Origin: Bostrychus sinensis
Lineage: Eukaryota; Chordata; Actinopteri; Gobiiformes; Eleotridae
Direction: 5' to 3'
DNA length: 64,000 nucleotides
NCBI GenBank assembly: GCA_020698575.1
Contig: CM036242.1
Span: 22,134,124 to 22,198,123, forward strand
Shown here: piece after piece, positions 49,501-60,228 of the stretch
Position numbering within the stretch: the stretch's first letter is position 1
Layout: each line of letters begins with the position of its first letter
Made by a program: the position numbers and the translations under genes
Notes under the pieces: generated by a model
Databases searched by the model: none
What the model saw: the letters and a program-made list of their open reading frames with translations, nothing else
What the model was told of the DNA's origin: nothing

Positions 49501-52500
49501 CACACACAAAAAATTACAACTACAATGAATAAAAAAATCCATATCACACGCACTTATTGGCGTCTCGATGACAACACTCAGTTAATTAGTTGTAGTAACA
49601 TACAGAACACACAAGCCATTACAAATGACTTACCACAGCATCACTCGCCTTTGGTCTGTGAACAAACAACAAACATAAGATATAATGAGCACTTATGTCT
49701 GTTCTTAGTTTTAGAAAATACGCACATGAAAAATAGGGGACACTTCACTAGTCTCCCAGTCTAATATTAGCCTGGACAAATTTCACTAGCTGTTACAAGG
49801 CTGCAAAGTGAAACTCTAGCACTGGCAACAACTCAAATGTCTAAATCTGGTTGTCGCTGTAGCAGCAAAAGACCATATGTTTGAACCATCATCCACTTTA
49901 CCACACATCCAGAAATATAGAGCACATTTAGTTTACAAACTATACCATATTATTATATATGCAACATACATAAAGGAGTAACCACTTGTGACTATTTTAA
50001 AATACAAACACATTCAAATGTTAAAATTATCCTTAAATATGAACATAAACTCCCTGAAAGATCCTGAAGCTGTAAATTAGTTTTTTATGTTTGATAGCTT
50101 CACAGTGACCAACAAGCCACAAAGATGACATCTCATTAAAATAGAGTATTGCTTCATAGCCTAGGTTACCAGTGCATACTGGCTCCTCTGCCCTTTTTAA
50201 AACCTCTTTCCTTCTGATATCATGCACATTTTACTAACCGGCTGTGTGTCAGGCAGATGTCCTTAAGAGTGTCCAGATGTTGGGCTGCCAGGTTAGGGGA
50301 TATCTTGTTACATCGAGTCTCTTGGGACAGAAAAAGAAGTTAGAGCCACAAAGTAGCATTTGTTAATAGAAGCAATAATAAATATGTCTAACTGTTGCAT
50401 TCAATAAAAATATTAGAATTATTACCCCATTGTTTTTGTAGTGCACCTAGATTATCCAGTAGTCTCTGGTGATAAAGTCGCTCTAGTTGTATGCAACAAA
50501 TTGCCCTTTGGTCTGGACATCAAAAGGTTAAGAAATACACACTTATGTAATGTCTGATCTACGTTAAGTATTAGGCAGGAAATAAGACATGTAGGGTAAC
50601 TTGCAAAATTCCAGTGTGTTCAAGTCCATGCAAATAATGAGCCACCAAAAGCTTTTTTGACTTAATATTTTCTTTTATAAAAATCTATATACGCATGACA
50701 GAGCTAAGCTTGCTTTTTCTACTCTAAGGCTTTCTCTCTGTCTTACTCCACAGATCCTTTCTAAATCTTTCTTGCATTTTTATTTTACCATAATTTACCA
50801 TTTTTATTTTTTTCGGTGACATTACTTTCTAAAAAAAAAAAAACACAACATTTTATTTATGAGAAATATTGATACAGTTACTGAATAAAACTGGCCTTAA
50901 TTTGTCTCAAACTAATCTTACTATATTTTCAGTGGTGACACAATTAAAGTATTAAAGATTACATTAATCACTTAATTTTACAGGGTGCTCCTAACACACT
51001 ATTTGCTGCTATCTAAAAAAAATCTTGCTTGCAAGTGCAAGGATGTCAAATATAAATATAAACAATATAGATCTACTAAATATGTCAAAAAAGAAACATT
51101 TTTTTCTGACTGCTGTACATATCACTTTACAGTTTTCTTCTGCTCTAGCACAGTACACAGACCTATCTGCACCGAAGCCATAAAGATACAGTCTTCATGA
51201 GAGACAAAAGCCTCAGCTATCTGTAGAAAACAAATACAAAGTAATGATCAGAAAATAAGTGTTAAAGATAGAATATCAAAGACAGCTGAATAATATCAAA
51301 GGTCATAAATTACATTCAAAAGAGAAAAATGTCAATAAAATGACAGCCAGACAAGTGCTACCTCTTTTCAGCAAGTTTCCCTTTCAAGCAGCTCAGCTGA
51401 TCTCAGAACAAGAGACGTGTTTGTGTGTGTGAGAAAGACAGTGACAGAAAAGGAATGAGAAGAGAGAGAGGAGAAAGGAAAAGCACAGTGTCTCTCGCAT
51501 TTCTAATGCAAGTGTTGGGCAGGAAAATCTCAAACTTCTATTTCTGAAGCAATTATATAAAATGGTTGTAAAAATGTGTAAGTATAAAAATCATTATACT
51601 TTCTCACCTGCATTCATATACACATCTGTTTGCCTAGACATTAGCATAGCCCTGGTGTGCCAAGCAAAAGTTTAAAATCAAAGAGACAGAAATATTCACA
51701 CCCCAAAACATGCAAGTTGAGTCATGCAAGACTTCTTGAAAAAAAATTAACAGAAAGACACAGGTGTGTACTTTTTTTTTTTTTAATCTAATCAGCATGT
51801 GGCTTCTTTGCATATCCATGCTGGTACACCCATAAGCGAAGCTAGGGTGCAAAGTACATAAGATTTGTGAAACAGTGCACAGTGCATAAAATATTAAAAT
51901 ATAGTACAAAATGTAAAACAGAGCCAAATGAAAGTTGTTCTGGTATAGTTAGCCAGTTACCTGATGAAGATACTGAGGAAGGTGTGTGTCATCGCCCCTT
52001 TTTGCCAGCTGATCCAGCAATCCTAGGAGCTGTGCTGGTTCTTGGTTTACTGTGATCTCTGTAGTGCAAGCAGGCAGTGGAGAGGAGTGGTCATTTGAAG
52101 TTTCAAGTCCAGCAAAGGCAGGAGTTTCCCTATCAGCAGTAAAAGACCTACTACAGTGGCTAAGATGTTCTGTTCCCTCAAATGAAACAACGGAGAGTTG
52201 TGGCGAGGTTTCTAGCGCTATAGCATTAGGTCCAGTTCGTTTGTAGGCTAAGACATTTTCTGGAGATGAGGTATATTGTTCTGAACTGGATGTGGCGGCT
52301 TTTGCAGTGGAGTTTATGAACTTAATTTCCACATCATCACAGCCTGAATCCAATGCTGCAATGCTGATACAACTTTGCATTTCTGAACCCACTATGGGAG
52401 AAACAGTGGATGCAGGTTCTGGACTGGTCCCAGGACTGAAAGGATAAGCAGTCTCCAGTAAACTTCCTACAAAGACATAAAAAAATAAATAAATAAATAA

Positions 52501-53970
52501 AAAAACAGTGATTACACAAATGAGGGTAATACTGTATATAATTTTGCATCTGTGTTGCCTGTCAGATATGCAAGGATGCAAATAATAATAAAAAACACAC
52601 ACACAACTTGCCTAACTCTGGTATCAAGAAATAAAAGAGTAAATCGCTGTATAAAACAAAATAAGCATAAAATGAGAAAAAAAATATGTATATGTATTTG
52701 TGAACATCTAATTAGATACAGTTACACACACAACACTGAGAAGTTGTTACTGTCCATTGAAACCAATTGAATTAGGAAAGTATGGGGACCTACATAAGCA
52801 CATGATCATGAACGTCATGCTCCACTCCTTCTCTACTGGAGAGCATATGACCACTGACCAGACACACTTTTACTATATTAACAATGAGTGCTGACACTTG
52901 ACTCTTGATCAGGCCTTTGTTTATTTTTTCGTACTATTAGATTTTTAATAGTAGATAATTAAATAAAAATATCATTAGTTTGTTTGCTTATCTGAGATTT
53001 CTGTCATCTAACATAGCTTGCATTACTATTACCATGCCAATTCAATTAAACATGCATTCACACACAGTGATACAAATTATGCATAGCTGTTGATGATAGA
53101 TACCGCTAACTTTGGAGGCTGTAGTAGGTCATTGTGTGCATCTGTGTGCTTGTTTTAGATTGTGTAACTAATGTGTAATGTGTTGTTTTTTATTGCTGTT
53201 TGTTTTGGACTGCTGTAATCCTTTCTGCAAACAAATTTGCCCTTGGGTACTAAAAAAGAAACCTTGAACCTCGAACTTCAAGGCATATACCCACTGAATC
53301 TAAAAAGAATCAAACAAACCAATAATACATAGTTGTGATGTCTGTTAATGTTGTCAAACAATATTCATTACTTATTAATTAATATTACAGTACTACAGTG
53401 ACTGCAGTGCAGATTCTTAGTAATTATTTTAGTGTAGGATTTCTCTGATTTAAAAAATTGATTTCTATAACCTATGTTTGTATTTATTTAAAATTAGAAC
53501 TAAATAAAGCGGTGATTATGTAATGAGAGCCCCTACCTGTTTCTGAATAGGAGGAATCAGTCATGGGTGTGTCTGGAGACTGGCAGCAAATTAAACTTGA
53601 TTCCTCAGAGTCCTCCTCTTCTTCCCTCATCAGCTCATCCTGGTCCTCCTCTGGCTGTCCTGTGTAAAGAGTCTTCTCTTGTTTGTCTTGCTCATAGTTT
53701 CCATTGTTGTTAAAAGGGGGTTTTGGGGTTAAACCTTGTTGCCTTCCATTCTCATTTTCTGCGGCAATGTGACTCTGAGTTTGTGCAAGCTCATTGAGGT
53801 TTACAGTAGCCACTGCAAGGTTGTCACAAAGATCAACCCCTTGTGACATTACACTGCCCTCCATCCCAAACTGACCTTCAGAGGAAACAGCAAAACATTT
53901 AATGAATTATTTTAAGCCATATAATATTTTTTTATATTTATGGTCTCCCCTATTTACCAACATTATCCAT
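46587..53970 (-). CDS. cnst: Consortin, connexin sorting protein (748 aa, 12 coding exons)
   Basis: Family role: trans-Golgi membrane protein that binds connexins and helps carry them to the cell surface. Coding exons on the minus strand: 53958-53970 (ATG at 53970), 53537-53875, 51961-52466, 51163-51220, 50426-50512, 50239-50320, 49634-49655, 49389-49431, 48649-49208, 48170-48355, 46899-47040, 46587-46795. All have AG/GT borders and sum to 2247 nt, in frame to TAG. Diagnostic parts are the block QIAEAFVSHED through ICCIQLERLYHQRLLDNLGA (about residues 286-330), an acidic centre (EEEGEEEGHNEKA), TSLDDLAKLI, LVSILKKR, and one membrane span CLLLFLLCLVTVVISIGGTA (about 687-711) followed by CQDFSRNADFYI and a C-terminal tail. 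Human consortin is 725 aa with the same layout. Confidence 0.93.
47115..47700. mobile_element. hAT-type MITE in a cnst intron
   Basis: The left end CAGGGGTCTCCAAAC and right end GGTTGGAGACCCATG form an imperfect inverted repeat, with 'gagagctact' in inverted orientation inside both. Flanks CACTAGAC (47107-47114) and CACTAGCT (47701-47708) agree at 6 of 8, a worn 8-bp duplication. It contains a nested interspersed-repeat copy at about 47200-47300. Confidence 0.8.
47200..47300 (+). repeat. Interspersed repeat copy nested in the MITE
   Basis: 'gagcattaggggttgtggga', 'ctggaccctatcccagtaac' and 'gggccttaggtgggttagac' match the family at 16310-16450 and 59528-59695. Confidence 0.65.
49634..49655 (-). 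CDS. cnst: cnst 22-nt microexon
   Basis: Bounded by ttcacag|ACCAAAGG and GCTGTG|gtaagtc. The preceding exon ends with two bases (CG) and this exon adds A, giving RPKASDAV in frame, then joins at phase 0 to the 43-nt exon at 49389-49431 (CASLDHLVVPSCSS). Both small exons are required to keep the chain in frame, but alternative inclusion cannot be excluded. Confidence 0.75.
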
Positions 53971-54814
53971 TGGGCTTGACCCACACAATCCTTTAGTCTC
54001 CCCTTTGGTCTGCAGAGAGCATAAAGCAAAAGAGTAAGGAAGGCAAAACAACATCAGATAATGTTAGGCTCAGAAGTAATGACAGCAAATGAGTAAAACA
54101 AGAAAGACATAAAACTGGTTTAGTACCATTCCTAAGCCAAACCCTGAGGCCGTAGGCAGAGAAGGAAAAACCCTTACTCAGCTCTACTGTAATCACTAAC
54201 AACATTTTTTATGCTGAAGATTTTAGAACGGAAATAGGTAGTATTTTATTTAGTTCTATATGCGTGTAATGGAAAAGTGAAAAACCACACAACTATTAAA
54301 CTGAAATTGTCAAGCTGGTTACGGAACTGGCTAAGGTCACATCTCATCTGTGTCACGGTGGCTGACTTGATCGCAGAACATTGAGGACAAAAAGGTCATT
54401 AATCGATGACACCTAACCCAGGGAAATAGATAAACATAGTTACCTCAAACTGCTATTTATAGTGATGGATATTACACATTTATCTACGCCAACACAACAC
54501 TTGGCCACTAGAAAATGTTTGCATGCTAGCCTGACAGTTGCAGCATTGTTAAGCACAAGATTTGAGGACACGACCGTTTACAACTACTAGCCAAACCTAA
54601 ATGCTAACTTACTCCAGTTCTCAAGAAAATGCTGAGTTACATAAAACCACCATAAATTAAGCCAGCTAAATTGCTAATGTTAGCTAGCCACATCTGGCGA
54701 AGGCGTCAGCTGATAGGACAACAAAAAATAAACCACAATTTGATTTGGAGAAACGTATTAAGTCTCTAATCTGAAGAACATTTCGGATGTGTCACAAAAA
54801 CAATAAGAACTTAC

Positions 54815-54880
54815 AGATGATTGGTGTTGTCGATGGCATCACTACGGGAATCAGACACCTTGCAGTGGATGTTGTGATCG
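54815..54880 (-). promoter_or_regulatory. Likely cnst 5' untranslated exon with a short upstream ORF
   Basis: The minus strand has ATG at 54839, eight codons, then a good donor T|gtaagttc at 54815. Joined to the exon at 53958-54009 (acceptor ctctctgcag) it reads MPSTTPIIYQRGD and stops, out of phase with consortin. The consortin frame is instead open from ATG at 53970. I therefore treat this exon as a leader with an upstream ORF. The upstream limit of the exon is a guess. Confidence 0.5.
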
Positions 54881-54920
54881 GTTCATTGGTTTACTGTAGA
54901 TTGCAAAGAACCTTGTCACT

Positions 54921-54930
54921 GCGCATGCGC
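54921..54930. promoter_or_regulatory. NRF1-type site GCGCATGCGC in the cnst promoter
   Basis: A perfect palindromic NRF1 consensus sits about 82 bp upstream of the first ATG of the cnst leader exon. It lies at the edge of a GC-richer segment (54915-55015). NRF1 sites are typical of TATA-less housekeeping promoters. Confidence 0.6.
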
Positions 54931-57082
54931 GTTTTGAAAATCTAAGTACTTTAGCGGCATCTACGGGACACCTACCGCTACTGCCCTGCTACTGCCACCG
55001 GCCATGGCGACATGCTTGAGTGCATGGTTGTGTTAATTTGCTTTAATTTGAAAATTTATACTTAGCAGAATACTGTCTTTAAGTTCGGTAAAATTGTTTT
55101 AAAATATAAAATAATGACTATGAGTTTTCTAAGCCAATGGAATGCAATTTACAGAGTACAAACATATAAGCCAAACAGTATAAATCAATAACCAAAAAAC
55201 TAAAAATAATGCAGATTTTTTTTTTTTATAGAAAACTTGATTTAAGCAAATATTTTAAAAAGTATACACAAAATATCCATGTACAACTCAAATTCTGGAA
55301 ATCTTCTGGACGTTTTGTAAATAACATGAAAACTAAAAGACTTTCAAATCACATGAGCCTATATTTTATTCACAACAGAACATAGATAACATAACAAATG
55401 TTTACACTGAGAAGCTTTACACTTTAATGCACAAAATCAGCTGATTTCAAATTTGATGCCTGCTATGGATATCAAAATAGTTGGGACAGTGTCATGTTTA
55501 CCATGGTGTAGGATCTGGTCTTCTTTTCAAAACAATTTGAAGACGTTTGGGCATTGAGATTATGAGTTTCTGGAGTTTTGATTAATGCCTGATGCCATTA
55601 TGTTGCTCTAAAACCTTTATATAGCCTATACTTTTCATCATTCATAGTTCCTTCCAAAATGAACAAAAAAGACTGTTGTTTGTCTTATGTCTTGTGTCTT
55701 AATGTGCAGCCTAACCCTGGTCCTGAGCTACAGTGCACACAGACACCATCTGACTTTAAATCCATGTCTGGGCTCAAATTTATCCATCTTAATGTGTGCA
55801 ACTTGTTATCCCAAATGGACATGGTCAGGATTTGTGTTAAATCAACTGATGCTGATATTGTTATAATTTCTGAAACTTGGCTGACTAAATCTCTTGCTAA
55901 TGAAAACATTAATATACATGGTTACATTGTTTTTCATTCCGATAAGCCTTAAAAAGGTGGCGGTGTTGCTGTTTATGTTAAATTAAGATTTGATGTATCA
56001 ATAGTTCTGTCTGAATCGATCTGTAAACAAATGGAATTTTTGGCATTGAATGTGGAAATAGCAAAGGGCCTTTGTTGTTGGGTGTTACAGGCCTCCATCT
56101 GCCTCCAAGGAGGCGTTACAATCCTTAAAGCATCTTTTGTCCAAAATAAATTACAATGAGCTTGTTTTGGCGGGAGATTTGAACTGGGATTGGCTTAATC
56201 CAGTTTCTGACGAGTTTAAGTCCTTCTGTGATTCTATTAATCTTACCCAATTGGTCAATTTATCCACTCGGGCCTACCTTAACTGTCTTGATAAGCCCAC
56301 CTTACAAGATTTAATTTTGACAAATGTACCACATGAATTTTCATCTCTGGGTGTTTTCTGCAATGACTTGAGTGACCACTGTGTGGTAGCTGCTGTTAGG
56401 AACACCAAGATCCACAAATGTAAACCATGCAATATTTACAAGAGAAATCTCAAACATTTTAAAAACAAGCCTATCATCGTGATTTGTCTGCAGTTAAGGG
56501 ATATAGGTCTGTTGCCAGATGTAGAGTTAGCTTGGAGATTTTTTAAGAAAATTGTATATAATATATATTGTATATAAACATGCTCCTTTATGGAAGCAAT
56601 GGGTAAGGAGCCGAGAAAACCCCTGGTTCTCTCCAGAGTTTGTAGATACCATTCATGAGCATAACATGGCTTGGACCAATGCATGAAAAACTGCCACTAC
56701 TAAGGATTGGTCTGTTTTCAGATAACTAAGAAACAAATGCTCTTCCTTTATTAAAAAGGCCAAATCAGAATATGATTTATCTGTCACCACAGAAAACCTA
56801 AATAATCCACAGAAATTCTAGAAAGTTATATAGTCTACCTCTGTGAGTAAAAGCTCTCAGGCTCTACCTAAATGTTTCAAATTATTCTGTCCTCATTGGC
56901 TCTGTTGTTTTATGAATATTGCATATTTGGAGTTGTCTTCAGCAAGGGTCAACAATGCAACTCAAAACACTACTGCAACATGGACTCAATTGATCTTAAG
57001 AGGTTGCTTTCTTAATGAGACTTGTACCTGTATAACGTCATTGTCATCTGTCTGGTTGGTGGCAGGGATAGGGGTGGTGGGG

Positions 57083-57117
57083 ATATTTTATTTTTATTTT
57101 ATTTTATTTTATTTTAC
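57083..57117 (+). repeat. (TTTTA)n microsatellite
   Basis: About seven pentanucleotide units, 'attttatttttattttattt', inside the broken LINE. Confidence 0.85.
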
Positions 57118-57482
57118 ACTGTGTTAAAATGTTAAAAGCAGAAAATCTGATGTGTTTAAATTGCATTTTGTATTTCTTTTAGATCTTCTTAATAAAAATT
57201 TGATGAGAAAAAATATATTCTGTCCTTTTATGATAAAATTAAGGTCTTAAATTGTTTTAACATGCCATTTATATCTTCTAGTTACTCGTTTGACTCTGCA
57301 GAAGCAGACTTTGTGAAACCTTGTACTGACCTCCCAATGTACTCTGGAGACACTTTTAATTTTGTACCTTTCGCTATTCAGGAAGTGCACAAAGCCCTGA
57401 AAGCTCTAGATCATAGAAAATCTCCTGGACCTGATTTAATAGGGCCTTAATTTTTGAAACTAGTGGCTGATTTTAGGCAGAA

Positions 57483-57732
57483 TATGGAGCGATATTTGTG
57501 CCACCTTCGTGCACGTGAAGAGTGAGTGTTGAGCGCACACAGTGTGAGTGTCGCGAGCGCATACTTTACCATTTGAAAAGAGAATAATAATTTGAGCACA
57601 CAAACCTTTGTTCCGTGTGCGCTCAACTCTGCCTACATGCTCGCTCAAAGTCTACCTAGGTGCGCGAGTATGTGGATGCCTGCTTGCGCAACATCTTTGC
57701 TCGCACAACACCTCATTTCTGCTCGCGACTCT
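57483..57732. mobile_element. Fragment of one arm of the palindromic element (second copy)
   Basis: It begins TATGGAGCGATATTTGTG and follows 30634-30883 with scattered substitutions, breaking off after 'gctcgcgactct'. On the left it abuts L2 sequence (SPGPDLIGP-stop-FLKLVADF) and on the right L2 resumes at SAEYLRMVD. The outer end is intact while the inner part, the loop and the second arm are absent. Confidence 0.9.
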
Positions 57733-57940
57733 TCAGCTGAATATCTTCGAATGGTTGACGCTAATTATCATGCTTCTCTGAGGTTCATTACTAACTTTAA
57801 AGTGATGACACAACACTGTGAGTTGTATTCTCGAGTGGAATGGCCTCCCCTGGCCATTCAAAGGAGTCATTGCTACACTTTCATTTATAAGGCAGTGCTT
57901 GGACTACTGCTTACCTATATCTGTACCTACTGCCAACCTA

Positions 57941-59137
57941 CACTCACCAGCCACTTTATTAGGTACACCTTGCTAGTACCGGGTTGGACCCCCTTTGGCC
58001 TTCAGAACTGCCTTAATCCTTCGTGGCATAGATTCAACAAGCTACTGGAAACATTCCTCAGAGAGTTTTGTCCAGATTTACATGATAGCATCATGCAGTT
58101 GCTGCAGATTTGTTGGCTGCACATCCATGATGCGAATCTCCCGTTCCACCACATCCCAAGGGACTCTATTGGATTGAGATCTGGTGACTGTGGAGGCCAT
58201 TTGAGTACAGTGAACTCATTGTCATGTTCAAGAAACCAGTCTGAGATGATTCCAGCTTTATGACATGGTGCGATCAGAAGATGGGCACACTGTGGTCATA
58301 AAGGGATGGACATGGTCAGCAACAATACTCAGGTAGGCTGTGGCGTTGCAACGATGCTCAGTTGGTACTAAGGGGCCCAAAGTATGCCAAGAAAATATTC
58401 CCCACACCATTACACCACCACCACCATCCTGAACCGTTGATACAAGGCAGGATGGTTCCATGCTTTCATGTTGTTGATGCCAAATTCTGACCCTACCATC
58501 CGAATGTCGCAGCAGAAATCGAGACTCATCAGACCAGGCAACTTTATTCCAATCTTCTATCGTCCAATTTTGGTGAGCCTGTGCAAACTGTAGCCTCAGT
58601 TTCCTGTTCTTAACTGACAGGAGTGGCACCCGGTGTGGTCTTCTGCTGCTGCAGCCCATCTTCCTCAAGGTTTGGCGTGTTGTGCGTTCAGAGTTGCTCT
58701 TCTGCATACCTCGGTTGTAACAAGTGGTTATTTGAGTTACTGTTGCCTTTCTATCAGCTCGAACCAGTCTGGCCATTCTCCTCTGACCTCTGGCATCAAC
58801 AAGGCATTTTTGCCCACAGAACTGCCGCTCACTGGATATTTTCTCTTTTTCGGACCATCTCTGTAAACCCTAGAGATGGTTGTGCGTGAAAATTCCAGTA
58901 GATCAGCAGTTTCTGAAATACTCAGACCAGCCCATCTGGCACCAACAACCATGCCACATTCAAAGTCACTTTAATCACCTTTCTTCCCCATTCTGACGCT
59001 CGGTTTGAACTGCAGCAGATCGTCTTGATCATGTCTACAGCCTAAATGCATCGAGTTGCTGCCATGTGATTGGCTGATTAGAAATTTGCGTTAACGAGCA
59101 GTTGGACAGGTGTGTCTAATAAAGTGGCCGGTGAGTG
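57941..59137 (-). mobile_element. Tc1-family transposon inserted in the L2 LINE
   Basis: The ends CACTCACCAGCCACTTTATT (57941) and AATAAAGTGGCCGGTGAGTG (ending 59137) are inverted repeats of a well-known fish Tc1 type. The transposase is on the minus strand. TA precedes the left end (57939-57940), but the right flank is TT, so the duplication is imperfect or mutated. LINE reading resumes immediately on the right (LSVLSQRSADSYSLL-like residues), so the insertion point within L2 is clear. Confidence 0.9.
57990..58955 (-). pseudogene. Tc1 transposase, frameshifted
   Basis: The N-terminal part at 58952-58737 reads MVVGARWAGLSISETADLLEFSRTTISRVYR (helix-turn-helix). A shift leads to 58776-58258 (ADRKATVTQITTCYNRGMQ, RRPHRVPLL, and WSDESRFLLRHSDG with the first catalytic Asp). 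After the stop at 58258 another frame supplies LEHDNEFTVLKWPPQSPDLNPIE with the catalytic Glu. The 'QQDNAPCH' segment around the second Asp appears deleted or altered. Non-functional. Confidence 0.85.
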
Positions 59138-59527
59138 TTTATCTGTACTGTCACAAAGAAGTGCAGATTCTTATTCCCTTCTTTCACAAGGTCATGTGAT
59201 GCTTTCTGTTCCATTTCCTCACACTGAATTGAGCAAAAAGGCTTTTGTCCACTCTACACCTTAAGCATGGAATATGTTGCAGAAAGACTGGTACGTAACT
59301 GAGTTGATTTCTTAGAATGCTTTTAAATCCAAACCGAGATCTAGAGGCTGACTCCACAACATGCACTTGTTGTTCATAATCTGTTTGTCTGTCCCTGTTA
59401 CCTTGTCTTTGTGTAATTACGTAACTGTATTTTCTATTTGCTGCTGCCTCTTGGTCTGGACTCACTTGAAAGAGGTTGGAGAGGTTTTTAATCTCAATGT
59501 GCCTTTCCTGGTTAAATAAAGGTTAAT

Positions 59528-59695
59528 TTATTCATTCATTCATTTTCTACCGCTTATTCCCATTAGGGGTCGCGGGTGACTGAAGCCTATCCAAGTAAGT
59601 TTGGGCCGTAGGCGGGGTACACCCTGGACAGGGGCCAGCTTGTCGCAGGGCTGACACAGAGACGAACACAGACAGACAACCATTCATTTGTTGGC
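59528..59695 (+). repeat. Interspersed repeat copy, 'attcattcattttctaccgc' end
   Basis: An (ATTC)n start at 59530-59545, then 'cccattaggggtcgcgggtg', 'ggcggggtacaccctggaca' and 'gacagacaaccattcat'. This is the best preserved of the four copies of this family in the window. It lies directly after the L2 3' end and before the right TIR of the host DNA transposon. Confidence 0.7.
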
Positions 59696-60228
59696 CCTGT
59701 CCCAACAATTTTGAGACCTGTAGCAAGCATAAAATTTGAAATTAGCTCATTTTGTGCAAACAAGTGTAAAATTTCTCAGTGTAAACATTTATGTTTTATA
59801 TGTTCTATTGCGAATTACATATTAGCTCATGTGATTTGAAAGTTTAGTTTTATTTTTTACAAATTTTAAAAACGTCCCATTTCCAGAATTCGTGTGGTAA
59901 AATATACACAGTATTTATGCAATTTTACAGCAGACAACAGATGACAGTGGTCCTTATTTTGTTTAAACACAGTATTCTTAAGTAATTACTGTTTCAGTAA
60001 CTACAGAATTGTACAACAAATTTATGGTTGTGAATTTTGTTCAACACTGTCACTCTACAATGCTTAGAGTCTATTTCATACATTTAAGAGCCACTTAAAT
60101 AGCTGTATCTATTTGCTGAATTGTTCTTTTTATCTTCGTCTTCTTCATTGCATATTGTTGTCATTTGTGTTTACAAAGGTTACTGTGTTCTTTATGAATA
60201 CTATATGACATATATATTATATTTATTG

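Larger units (their letters stand above)
55595..59527 (+). mobile_element. L2-clade LINE, broken, carrying two later insertions
   Basis: The frame at 55659 encodes LNVQPNPGPELQC and then an endonuclease domain (LKFIHLNVCNLLSQM, DIVIISETWLT), with a stop at 55950. The endonuclease continues at 56137-56577 (AGDLNWDWL, SDHCVVAAV). RT fragments are ALKALDHRKSPGPD at about 57394-57436, SAEYLRMVDANYHASLRFIT at about 57733-57790, and ELSKKAFVHSTP-like sequence near 59230. The 3' end 'cctggttaaataaaggttaa' at 59508-59527 is typical of fish L2. Much of the RT core is missing. Interrupted by a palindrome-family fragment (57483-57732) and a Tc1 element (57941-59137). Confidence 0.85.
55282..59898. mobile_element. 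DNA transposon with about 200-bp TIRs, host of a nested TE stack
   Basis: The left repeat 55282-55495 (contains 'tcacatgagcctatatttta', 'gaacatagataacataac', 'atagttgggacag') is the inverse of the right repeat 59697-59898 (contains 'ccctgtcccaacaattttga', 'tatgttctattgcgaatta', 'cacatgagc' inverted). This terminus family is very common in teleosts; I do not assign its superfamily. Own internal sequence continues to about 55590 ('gtcatgtttaccatggtgta'). Everything from there to about 59695 is inserted younger DNA. No matching target duplication could be read. Confidence 0.8.

Noticed and set aside
54815..54839. ATG at 54839 as the consortin start
   Set aside because: Splicing to the only good downstream acceptor gives a stop after 13 codons. 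The frame that chains through all later exons starts at 53970.
57262..57450. Independent small gene near 57262
   Set aside because: The residues ALKALDHRKSPGPD identify it as an L2 reverse transcriptase fragment.
57939..59139. Perfect TA target duplication for the second Tc1 element
   Set aside because: TA is present on the left, but the right flank is TT, so a perfect duplication cannot be claimed.
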